A stretch of DNA of 64,000 bases from Filimonas lacunae (GTDB taxonomy: Bacteria; Bacteroidota; Bacteroidia; Chitinophagales; Chitinophagaceae), in contig NZ_AP017422.1 of the NCBI RefSeq assembly GCF_002355595.1, positions 930,001-994,000 of the forward strand. Reading direction: 5' to 3'. The position numbers and the translations under genes were made by a program. The notes under the pieces are model-generated. The model searched no databases. It was not told the origin of the DNA and worked only from the letters and a program-made list of their open reading frames with translations. Of this stretch, positions 1-7,203 are shown piece by piece. How positions within the stretch are numbered: position 1 is the stretch's first letter; each line of letters starts with the position of its first letter.

Positions 1-1013
1 CCCTTAGCTCCTGCGAAGTATACGATATTGCCCATTTTGGCTTTTTGAACTACATGAAATCCACGGGTAGAGATAGAAAACCAATGAAAACCTTCATCTT
101 CACTAACATCAATTCCATTCAGTCCACATGTGATGGCGCGATTCTTATCAAGGTATAACACACAACTGCGATATCCATTAGGTGGTGTGCCCGGCTTTTG
201 CCAGTTTTTCCCACCGTTAGTAGAAATAAGGCAATTGCCTTCCATATTTTCAGGTTGTGTAAAATCTCCTCCTACAATTAACCATTTTTGTTTCCAGGCT
301 GTTAAAGAATTGGCCCCTGTGCTTTCTTTACCTTGTAACATGGGCAGCCTGGTAGTTAATTCAGCCATTTTAGTTCCATCAAAAGGAATTAAGTGTAGTC
401 TGCTGCTTAAGCCACCGGTAACCATTCCCAGGAAAGTGGTTCTTAAATTCCCTTTCAATGGATGCAGGTTAGTACCACTGGATGCAAAACAGGCTTCCCC
501 ATTTTCTGCTTCGGGCATATAAGGATGCATGGGATTCCAGGTAAGGCCACCGTCTGTTGTATGAGCGATAAAAAAACGTCCGTTAACAGGATCGCCGACT
601 ACTGTACCGTACTTACCCCAAAAGCTCATCGCATCCAGGAACATTCCTTTGGTGCTATCGGTAAATACAATTTTCCAATGTTTGCCACCATCGGTAGTGC
701 GTAAAATCTGGGCAGGCTCCGCTATAGCCATGATAACAGCAGTATCGGCATCAAAAGCTTCAATATCTCTGAAATCCCTTTCTTCAAAGCCGGCTACCTG
801 AAACCATTCAAAATGCTGGCCACCGTCTACACTGCGTGCCACGTTACCATGGTTGCCACTTACCCATACCACTGCATCACTGGGAGCACTTAATCCACGT
901 AAACTAACCGAGCGACCTGAATCTAATAGTGAAACCGTATATTTTTGCTGACTTTTTACAAGTGCGGGCAGCAAAATGACCGCTAAAAAAGCATAGGTTT
1001 TAGACAAATTCAT
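1..1013 (-). CDS. Secreted BNR/YCF48-like beta-propeller protein, C-terminus cut off by window edge
   Basis: The first 337 codons of this gene are visible and the frame is open to the left edge, so the C-terminus is missing. The start at 1013 gives a signal peptide of about 20 residues (MNLSKTYAFLAVILLPALVKS) and then a mature protein made of repeated blades. The blades carry the BNR/Asp-box-like signature [ST]-x-D/N-G-G-x-x-W: TTDGGKHWKIV, TTDGGLTWNP, STNGGKNWQ and SEDEGFHWF. This pattern is typical of YCF48/photosystem-assembly-like and BNR sialidase-like propellers, which Bacteroidota annotate as exported 'oxidoreductase' or WD40/YVTN-type proteins without proven activity. No catalytic residues can be assigned, so a binding or scaffold role is as likely as an enzymatic one. 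It is divergent from tcdA across 61 bases. Confidence 0.8.
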   Translation of the reverse strand, partial: MNLSKTYAFLAVILLPALVKSQQKYTVSLLDSGRSVSLRGLSAPSDAVVWVSGNHGNVARSVDGGQHFEWFQVAGFEERDFRDIEAFDADTAVIMAIAEPAQILRTTDGGKHWKIVFTDSTKGMFLDAMSFWGKYGTVVGDPVNGRFFIAHTTDGGLTWNPMHPYMPEAENGEACFASSGTNLHPLKGNLRTTFLGMVTGGLSSRLHLIPFDGTKMAELTTRLPMLQGKESTGANSLTAWKQKWLIVGGDFTQPENMEGNCLISTNGGKNWQKPGTPPNGYRSCVLYLDKNRAITCGLNGIDVSEDEGFHWFSISTRGFHVVQKAKMGNIVYFAGAK

Positions 1014-1074
1014 AGAGAGGAACAGATTTTTATCAAAATACGATTAGTTTTTTCATTTTATAATTAAAAATACT

Positions 1075-1824
1075 ATGATACCTTACTGGTTAAGCCGCAT
1101 GCAATTATTGCTGGGTGATGAAAAAGTAACGCAACTAATGAACAGTCATGTGCTGGTGGCAGGCCTGGGGGGCGTAGGAGGCATTTGCGCCGAAATGATT
1201 GCCAGGGCCGGTGTTGGTAAAATGACCATAGTGGATGGTGATGTGGTAGACCTGAGTAACGGTAACAGGCAAATTCCTGCATTACACAGTACAGCTGGCA
1301 AACTAAAAGCCGAAGTAATGGCGCAACGGTTACAGGATATAAACCCTGCTTTACAACTGGAAATTATACCTGCTTACCAGGAAGACACCCAGATGGAAGC
1401 ACTGGTAACCCGTCATAAATTTGATTACGCAGTGGATTGCATTGATACTTTAGGTCCTAAAGTAGCTTTCATTAAAGCTTGTGTAGAAAATGGAGTGCCG
1501 GTGGTAAGCTCCATGGGGGCAGGTGGAAAAGTAGATCCTTCCAAGGCTGAAATTGCCGATATCAGCGAATCGCACGATTGTAAACTGGCCAAATATGTGC
1601 GTAAGCGCTTACATGAACATGGCATTTATAAAGGTATTACGGTAGTGTTCAGTGCAGAAGAAATAGACACAGACAAAGTGATTGTAACCGAAAAGGCTTT
1701 TCCTAAAAAATCGTTGATAGGCACTATTAGTTATATGCCGGCTATATTTGGTTGCATGGTGGCCAGTGTGGTGATCAGGAATCTGTATCAGCAGGCTGGT
1801 ATTGCCATTGAAGACGCTGTTTAA
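1075..1824 (+). CDS. tcdA: tRNA threonylcarbamoyladenosine dehydratase (TcdA/CsdL, ThiF/E1-like)
   Basis: TcdA uses ATP to cyclise the t6A37 modification of ANN-decoding tRNAs to ct6A in the cytoplasm. The 249-residue length and the start (IPYWLSRMQLLLG) fit the family. The E1-like Rossmann nucleotide motif AGLGGVGG is at residues 29-36, followed by the acidic strand end VDGDVVDLSNGNRQ (about 53-66) that holds ATP/Mg in ThiF/MoeB/UBA-type enzymes. VDCIDTLGPK (about 120-129) and SSMGAGGKVDP (about 145-155) are further family signatures. The E1-type zinc CxxC pairs and sulfur-carrier partners of ThiF/MoeB are absent, which favours TcdA. The 3' end overlaps the convergent cysteine-cluster gene by 50 bases. 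Confidence 0.9.
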   Translation: MIPYWLSRMQLLLGDEKVTQLMNSHVLVAGLGGVGGICAEMIARAGVGKMTIVDGDVVDLSNGNRQIPALHSTAGKLKAEVMAQRLQDINPALQLEIIPAYQEDTQMEALVTRHKFDYAVDCIDTLGPKVAFIKACVENGVPVVSSMGAGGKVDPSKAEIADISESHDCKLAKYVRKRLHEHGIYKGITVVFSAEEIDTDKVIVTEKAFPKKSLIGTISYMPAIFGCMVASVVIRNLYQQAGIAIEDAV

Positions 1825-2299
1825 GCTGTTCCGTTACATTGTAAATAATAGGGCATCTGCCATAGTGCATGAAGGTGGAAAACAATCTTCCTGTAAAGTC
1901 GGGCAGATGCAGGCCGGGAAAAGTGCGGCATTCCTGGAAACGGTATTCATACACCGTACAGCATTTGTTCTGTAAAAAATGGCAGGGAATGGTATTCACA
2001 ATCATATCGCCCTGCAGGCTGGTTTCAATATATTGTTGTGTAAACTCCGCCACCGGCATTTGCAAATGCGACGCCAGCCGTTCATTTTCGACCGGAGTTA
2101 CGTTTATCATCAGGCTTTGGCAGCAATTGCCACAAGCGGTGCAATCTACCTGTGGGGTAATGGCTGCATCCAGTTCGTGCACAATAACATCTATATCTGC
2201 GCTGTTTTGCTGATACAAAAACTGCCTGAACTGATAGTTTTCCGCTTCTTTTTCAGTTCCTGCCTGTTCAATAACATTCAGTTGGTGGGTAAGTTTCAC
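1775..2299 (-). CDS. YkgJ-family cysteine-cluster protein (putative Zn/Fe-binding)
   Basis: This 174-residue protein carries the cysteine pattern of the YkgJ/CxxCxxCC family: C53-x2-C56-x2-C59-C60 (CTACGNCC), then C106, C113-C114 and C124, with a further C149. The family is proposed to chelate zinc or an iron-sulfur cluster; its biochemical role is not established. No signal peptide or membrane segment is seen, so it is probably cytoplasmic. The 3' end overlaps tcdA tail to tail by 50 bases (1775-1824), and both genes keep normal C-termini there. The transglutaminase-like gene just upstream on the same strand ends at 2336, 36 bases before this start, so the two could be cotranscribed. Confidence 0.8.
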   Translation of the reverse strand: MKLTHQLNVIEQAGTEKEAENYQFRQFLYQQNSADIDVIVHELDAAITPQVDCTACGNCCQSLMINVTPVENERLASHLQMPVAEFTQQYIETSLQGDMIVNTIPCHFLQNKCCTVYEYRFQECRTFPGLHLPDFTGRLFSTFMHYGRCPIIYNVTEQLKQRLQWQYQPADTDS

Positions 2300-2335
2300 C
2301 GGGCAAAGGTAGCTTAATTTTGCCCGGTAACAGGT

Positions 2336-3250
2336 TTACAAATCAATCACCATACGCACGTCATCATTCAAATAGCGGCCGCCAGGGTGGCGTGCGGTAT
2401 AATCCAGGTTAATCCAATATTCGTTATCATGTTCGTGGTAGTAGATTTTGTCAATCTGTTCTTTATCAAAGAATTGAATAACAGCTTGTTGCATAAGATC
2501 ATATCCGGCTTTATCGCCACAAAACAGCTCGGGATACATATGGCCTCGAATAATTACCAGGCGGCAACGGGCGCCAATGCTCATCAAACAGCTGGCCATT
2601 AAAATAGCGTGATCGTCACAATCTCCCCCCATTCCGTTCAAAATGGTTTCGCGTGGGGTGGCAAAATATTCATCCCGCTGCGAATCGGGCACGTATTTAA
2701 ATCGTGTGTTAATGTATTGAAATACAGATAAATAGCGTGTAAGCATGCCGTACTTCGTTTCGTAGTCGTCAAACGATTCCAGGGAATGTTTGACGGCAAA
2801 ATTGCGCACTACCGAGTCGGTAGTGGTAACCCGGGCTTTAATCAGCTGGGAGGTTTTATTTAATGGGTTACCAAACGAGCGGGGATTGATGCTTAAACCG
2901 TCGGGTTGCTTCTCTTCCCGGATCATCCAGTTTTGATAAGCCAATGTTTTATAATCGTTTATAATTTCGGGAAAGGCATATTTGTCATTCACCTGATTAT
3001 AGGTTAAAACGGCCAGCACTACCAGGAATGCAGGAATAATCAGGGGTTTTACCAGCCATAAAATTACCCTTACCACGGCTATGGCAATTAAAACAGCAGC
3101 CACCAGGTCAAAATTCCATTGACCTATCATTACCGGTGGTATATAGCGACAAATGAACGGGGCAAGGGGTATAATTGTTAAAATGCCTGCCAGTTCGGCT
3201 ATAAAATTCTTTGCTGTACTGTATTTTTCGTCTGATGCCATTGCTGCCAT
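2336..3250 (-). CDS. Membrane-anchored transglutaminase-like (papain-fold) protein
   Basis: The 304-residue product begins with three hydrophobic segments (about 15-37, 48-66, 69-84), which suggest inner-membrane anchoring. A soluble domain follows with the transglutaminase-core signature GGDCDDHAILMASCLMSIG: candidate catalytic Cys211, a His in the YYHEHDNEYW segment (about 271-279) and Asp283 in INLDYTA. Proteins of this superfamily act as proteases, peptidases or amidohydrolases as well as cross-linkers, so the reaction cannot be named. Met4 is an equally good start (MAAMASDEK). It lies 36 bases upstream of the cysteine-cluster gene on the same strand and is divergent from parE. Confidence 0.75.
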   Translation of the reverse strand: MAAMASDEKYSTAKNFIAELAGILTIIPLAPFICRYIPPVMIGQWNFDLVAAVLIAIAVVRVILWLVKPLIIPAFLVVLAVLTYNQVNDKYAFPEIINDYKTLAYQNWMIREEKQPDGLSINPRSFGNPLNKTSQLIKARVTTTDSVVRNFAVKHSLESFDDYETKYGMLTRYLSVFQYINTRFKYVPDSQRDEYFATPRETILNGMGGDCDDHAILMASCLMSIGARCRLVIIRGHMYPELFCGDKAGYDLMQQAVIQFFDKEQIDKIYYHEHDNEYWINLDYTARHPGGRYLNDDVRMVIDL

Positions 3251-3341
3251 AACTTAAACATAAACTCCTTTTAAGGGTACCCTGTAAGCAAATAATAAAG
3301 GGAACGATTTTTATTCACACCATGTACAAAAGTCCTGCCGC

Positions 3342-3373
3342 TTTGCGCTATTTGCATTTTACCCCTATATTTG
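3342..3373 (+). promoter_or_regulatory. Predicted Bacteroidota-type promoter of the parE-parC operon
   Basis: A TTTG element at 3342-3345 is separated by 20 bases from TATATTTG at 3366-3373. This matches the Bacteroidota housekeeping promoter pattern (TTTG about -33, TAnnTTTG about -7). It lies about 90 bases before the chosen parE start. The prediction rests on pattern matching only. Confidence 0.5.
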
Positions 3374-3465
3374 CCCGGCAACACCTATTGCTAAAAAAGT
3401 TAGTTGCTGGTTTGACCGGGATGTACAGGGCCGGGTTTAACTGATGAATGATAAAAAAAGGTAGT

Positions 3466-5385
3466 ATGGCAGAACCTCAAAAGAAACAGGCAGAATATAC
3501 GGAAGATAGTATCCGGAGCTTAGACTGGAAGGAACATATCAGGCTGCGCCCCGGTATGTATATTGGTAAACTGGGAGATGGTGCTGCACCTGATGATGGT
3601 ATTTATGTGTTGGTGAAAGAGGTGATGGATAACTGTATTGATGAACACACCATGGGTCATGGTAAACACATTGATCTGTTTATTGAAGAAAGAACGGTAA
3701 CCATACGCGACTATGGCCGGGGTATTCCTTTGGGGAAACTGGTAGATGTGGTTAGTAAAATCAACACCGGAGCTAAATACGACAGTAAGGCGTTCCAGAA
3801 AAGTGTGGGTTTGAACGGTGTGGGTACCAAAGCGGTGAACGCGTTGAGCAGTTATTTTAAAGTGCAGAGCGTGCGTGATGGCAAACTGAAAGTAGCCGAA
3901 TTTGAAAAAGGCAACTTACTGAAAGAGCATAAAGAGGTAAGCACGGACGAAGCCAATGGAACGTTGGTAAGCTTTATTGCGGATGACACCATTTTCCGTA
4001 ACTACCATTATATACATGAATACCTGGATAACCTGCTGTGGAACTATTGTTACCTGAACGCAGGACTGATTATTAATTTCAATGGTAAAAAATATGTAAG
4101 CCGCAATGGTTTATTGGACTTGTTGCAACGCAAAACCAATGAAGACGAGCTGCGTTACCCCATTATTCACCTGAAAGGGGAGGATATTGAAATTTCACTT
4201 ACGCACAATAATGATTACGGTGAAGATATTTTCTCGTTTGTAAACGGACAGTATACAACCCAGGGTGGTACACACCAGCAGGCTTTTCGCGAAGGGTTTG
4301 TAAAAACCATCCGTGAATTTTACAAAAAAGATTACGATGCAGCAGATATACGCCAGAGCATAGTCGCTGCTGTTAGTGTAAGGGTGCAGGAGCCGGTGTT
4401 TGAAAGCCAGACCAAAACCAAACTGGGTAGCCAGTATGTGTTTGAAGGTGGGCCAAGCATGAAAAACTTTATAGGCGACTTCCTGGCTAAAGACCTGGAT
4501 AACTTTTTACACCGTAACCAACAGGTGGCCGATGCGCTGAAAAAGCGTATTGAGCAAAGTGAGAAAGAGCGCAAAGAGCTGAGTGGTATTCGTAAGCTGG
4601 CTAACGAGCGCGCCAAAAAAGCAAACCTGCATAACAAAAAGTTACGCGATTGCCGTTTCCATTATAATGATGAGCCTACGGGTAAAGACAAAGAAGCCGT
4701 TCTGGAAAAACAGAAGGGCACTACGGTGTTTATTACGGAAGGGGATAGTGCCAGTGGTTCTATCACCAAGGCGCGCCAGGTAGAAACACAGGCAGTGTTT
4801 AGCTTACGCGGTAAGCCGTTAAACTGTTATGGTCTTACCAAAAAAGTGGTGTACGAAAACGAAGAGTTTAACCTGTTACAGCACGCTTTAAATATTGAAG
4901 ACGGCCTGGAAGGCTTACGTTATAACAGGGTGGTAATTGCTACCGATGCCGATGTGGATGGTATGCACATTCGCCTGTTAATGATGACTTTCTTCCTGCA
5001 GTTTTTCCCCGATCTGGTGAAGAGAGGACACGTATACATTCTGGAAACGCCGTTGTTCCGGGTGCGTAACAAGCAACATACACATTACTGCTACGACGAA
5101 ACAGAAAAGCAGGCAGCGATTAAAAAGCTGGGTGGTAAGCCGGAAATTACCCGCTTTAAAGGGCTGGGTGAAATTTCTCCGGAAGAGTTTGAGCGCTTTA
5201 TCAGCGCCGATATGCGCCTGCAACCGGTAATTCTGGAGCAGGGCGATCATATTCAGCAATTACTGGAATATTACATGGGTAAAAACACCATGGATCGCCA
5301 GGAGTTTATTATTAATAACCTGCGGGTAGAATTAGATTTGATTGAAGAAAGTGCTGCCGCAGCTATTGCAACAGCGGGAGAATAA
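3466..5385 (+). CDS. parE: DNA topoisomerase IV subunit B (ParE)
   Basis: ParE is the ATPase subunit of the A2B2 type IIA topoisomerase that decatenates daughter chromosomes. From the chosen start (MAEPQKKQ) it is 639 residues; an in-frame ATG at 3448 would add six. The Bergerat ATP fold is clear: [11 protein letters not shown] holds catalytic Glu52 and Mg-binding Asn56, and [13 protein letters not shown] is the ATP-lid region. The Toprim metal sites are the EGDSASG motif (Glu425, Asp427) and DADVDG (Asp494, Asp496, Asp498). The C-terminal [14 protein letters not shown] tail is typical. Length and lack of a large Toprim insertion fit the Bacteroidota topoisomerase IV B subunit rather than GyrB. 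It heads a tight five-gene operon ending in parC. Confidence 0.92.
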   Translation: MAEPQKKQAEYTEDSIRSLDWKEHIRLRPGMYIGKLGDGAAPDDGIYVLVKEVMDNCIDEHTMGHGKHIDLFIEERTVTIRDYGRGIPLGKLVDVVSKINTGAKYDSKAFQKSVGLNGVGTKAVNALSSYFKVQSVRDGKLKVAEFEKGNLLKEHKEVSTDEANGTLVSFIADDTIFRNYHYIHEYLDNLLWNYCYLNAGLIINFNGKKYVSRNGLLDLLQRKTNEDELRYPIIHLKGEDIEISLTHNNDYGEDIFSFVNGQYTTQGGTHQQAFREGFVKTIREFYKKDYDAADIRQSIVAAVSVRVQEPVFESQTKTKLGSQYVFEGGPSMKNFIGDFLAKDLDNFLHRNQQVADALKKRIEQSEKERKELSGIRKLANERAKKANLHNKKLRDCRFHYNDEPTGKDKEAVLEKQKGTTVFITEGDSASGSITKARQVETQAVFSLRGKPLNCYGLTKKVVYENEEFNLLQHALNIEDGLEGLRYNRVVIATDADVDGMHIRLLMMTFFLQFFPDLVKRGHVYILETPLFRVRNKQHTHYCYDETEKQAAIKKLGGKPEITRFKGLGEISPEEFERFISADMRLQPVILEQGDHIQQLLEYYMGKNTMDRQEFIINNLRVELDLIEESAAAAIATAGE

Positions 5386-5388
5386 TGT

Positions 5389-5892
5389 ATGAAACCGGTA
5401 TTCAGATATGCAGCATTAACAGATTTGCCATGGGTGGTAGCGGTATATAATTCTATTGTAGCCGGCCGCATGGTAACTGCCGATACAGATGAGGTATCGG
5501 TAGAAAGCCGTTTACCCTGGTTTGAAGCACATGACGAAAAGCATCCCTTGTGGATTGTGGAAGCAGATGGGCAACCGGTAGGTTGGGTAAGCCTGCAAAA
5601 GTTTTATGGCAGGCCTGCTTACGATATCACGGCTGAAATAAGCATTTACCTGCATGAAAGCACACGCGGACGCGGGCTGGGGAAGATAGTGTTACAGGAA
5701 GCGATTGCGCATAGTGCTGCATTAGGTATTGAAAATCTGCTGGGATTTGTGTTTGCACATAATATTCCCAGTATGAAGCTGTTTGAATGGGCAGGTTTTT
5801 CGCAGTGGGCCAATATGCCGGGTATAGCGTTGCTGGATGGTGAATACAGATCGTTAATTATTCTGGGTAAAAAATTAAATACACAACCGTAA
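5389..5892 (+). CDS. GNAT N-acetyltransferase, phosphinothricin/methionine-sulfoximine acetyltransferase-like
   Basis: This 167-residue cytosolic enzyme has a full GNAT fold and probably transfers acetyl from acetyl-CoA to a small amine. The pyrophosphate-binding loop RGRGLGK is at residues 93-99. The N-terminal RYAALTDLPWVVAVYNSIV and the ITAEISIYLHESTRG block match the Pat/YncA subgroup, which acetylates phosphinothricin, methionine sulfoximine/sulfone or related amino acids. FAHNIPSMKLFEWAGF is the usual C-terminal GNAT segment. It begins 3 bases after the parE stop, and its TAA shares one base with the next ATG, so it is cotranscribed and possibly translationally coupled. The true substrate cannot be read from the sequence. 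Confidence 0.82.
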   Translation: MKPVFRYAALTDLPWVVAVYNSIVAGRMVTADTDEVSVESRLPWFEAHDEKHPLWIVEADGQPVGWVSLQKFYGRPAYDITAEISIYLHESTRGRGLGKIVLQEAIAHSAALGIENLLGFVFAHNIPSMKLFEWAGFSQWANMPGIALLDGEYRSLIILGKKLNTQP

Positions 5893-6797
5893 TGATACAC
5901 GTTGTTTTTCAGGAGGCTGATATAGCTGTATTAGAAAAAGCTATTGAGCTGGATGCAAAAATGGCCGGACTTGTATTGCAGATAAGGGATGATTTTGCGG
6001 TAGGTCCACTGGGCAAAGTATATGAAGCGGAAGGCTTTCAGGAAAGAAAAGCCTGGTGGGAAGAGGTGTTGGAATATTCGCCTTACCTGGCAGATTTTAA
6101 TATGACAGATGACCGCTGGACAGTACACCAGTTGGCTAAATATCTGAAAGAAGGCATTTATACATTCCAGGCGGCTGAAGGCGAAGAGCCTAAAGTGTAC
6201 CGGGAAGAAGAGGAAGCGGTTATCTGGGTTTGGATGGGACAAAACCAGCACGATGTGTGTGGCTATTACTGGTTAATGAGCCAGCTGAAAGATTTCCAGG
6301 GAAGGGTACAGGTGTTGTATATGAACAACCTGCCTTTCATCAACGAAAAAGGCGGCATCTTTTACCCGGTAAACCTGTTTGAAATACAACCCAAAGAGTT
6401 TTTAAAAGCCAAACGCCTGGCACGTCCTATTACTTTAAGTGAGTTTGAAGTTGATCCGGATGAGTGGAAGAAGCTGTGCAATGAAAGTGCAGGGGTGCGT
6501 ATTCTGGAAGGTGGCAAAAAGATAGTAAGTAAAGAAGTAACTTTTTACGATAAGGATATACTCACAGCAGTAGGCAGCGAGGCCGGAAAATTGAATAAAG
6601 TAATCAGTAATACTTTAAGCAAAATGAAGCTGAAAACCGGTGATGCCTTCCTGGTATGGCGTATTCGCCAGTTGGTGGCAGAAGGTAAGCTGGATGTTAC
6701 CGGCGACTGGGCAAAAGGCTGGAAAGATATTGTTGTTAAACCCGCAGGTATGGCTACCAGTAGTGAAGAGCAGCCTGCAGAAGAACCCGCGCAGTAA
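5892..6797 (+). CDS. DUF1835 domain-containing protein
   Basis: The 301-residue product starts with IHVVFQEADIAVLEKAI and RDDFAVGPL, the N-terminal pattern of DUF1835 proteins. The central EEAVIWVWMGQNQHDVCGYYWL segment and the C-terminal helical region (about 225-285, resembling DUF3658) fit the rest of that family. No signal peptide or transmembrane helix is seen. The molecular function is unknown; the family occurs in Bacteroidota and Firmicutes. It sits between the GNAT gene (1-base overlap) and the VOC gene (1-base gap) inside the topoisomerase IV operon. The last 20 residues are low-complexity and acidic (SSEEQPAEEPAQ). Confidence 0.75.
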   Translation: MIHVVFQEADIAVLEKAIELDAKMAGLVLQIRDDFAVGPLGKVYEAEGFQERKAWWEEVLEYSPYLADFNMTDDRWTVHQLAKYLKEGIYTFQAAEGEEPKVYREEEEAVIWVWMGQNQHDVCGYYWLMSQLKDFQGRVQVLYMNNLPFINEKGGIFYPVNLFEIQPKEFLKAKRLARPITLSEFEVDPDEWKKLCNESAGVRILEGGKKIVSKEVTFYDKDILTAVGSEAGKLNKVISNTLSKMKLKTGDAFLVWRIRQLVAEGKLDVTGDWAKGWKDIVVKPAGMATSSEEQPAEEPAQ

Positions 6798-6798
6798 C

Positions 6799-7197
6799 AT
6801 GAAACTAAAAGGCATACACCATATTGCTATTATTGCGGAAGACTACGCAGTAAGCAAGCAGTTTTATACAGAGATACTTGGTTTTGAGGTAATGCAGGAA
6901 GTATACCGTGCCGAAAGAGATTCGTATAAGCTGGACCTGGCGCTGGATGGCTTGTACCAGATAGAGCTGTTTAGCTTTCCTGATTACAGGCCCAGGGGAT
7001 CGTACCCCGAAGCAGCAGGGTTACGTCACCTGGCTTTTAAGGTAGAAGATGTGGCAGCATGGATCACTTACCTGCGCAGCAAAGGAGTAGAGGTACAGGA
7101 TGTGCGGGTGGATGAGTATACCGGTAAAAAATTTACATTCTTTAACGATCCTAACGGCCAGCCGTTGGAATTATATGAACACACTGACCTGAAATAA
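6799..7197 (+). CDS. VOC-superfamily protein, glyoxalase I-like (YaeR/SMU1112c-like)
   Basis: This 132-residue protein has the two beta-alpha-beta-beta-beta modules of a single-chain VOC metalloenzyme subunit. The likely metal ligands are a His in the N-terminal IHHIAI (His7 or His8), a Glu in IELFSF, the His of LRHLAFKVED and the Glu of GQPLELYEH. YaeR-like proteins are called lactoylglutathione lyase-like, but their substrate is generally unproven. The ATG at 6799 lies one base after the DUF1835 stop; this start is preferred over a longer reading of the same frame (from 6640), which would overlap DUF1835 by 158 bases and add residues absent from the family. parC begins 6 bases after the stop. 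Confidence 0.82.
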   Translation: MKLKGIHHIAIIAEDYAVSKQFYTEILGFEVMQEVYRAERDSYKLDLALDGLYQIELFSFPDYRPRGSYPEAAGLRHLAFKVEDVAAWITYLRSKGVEVQDVRVDEYTGKKFTFFNDPNGQPLELYEHTDLK

Positions 7198-7203
7198 ACA
7201 AAG

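Noticed and set aside
1979-2317. Plus-strand frame of about 110 codons opposite the cysteine-cluster gene
   Set aside because: The minus-strand protein has a clear conserved cysteine pattern; the plus-strand product has no family features.
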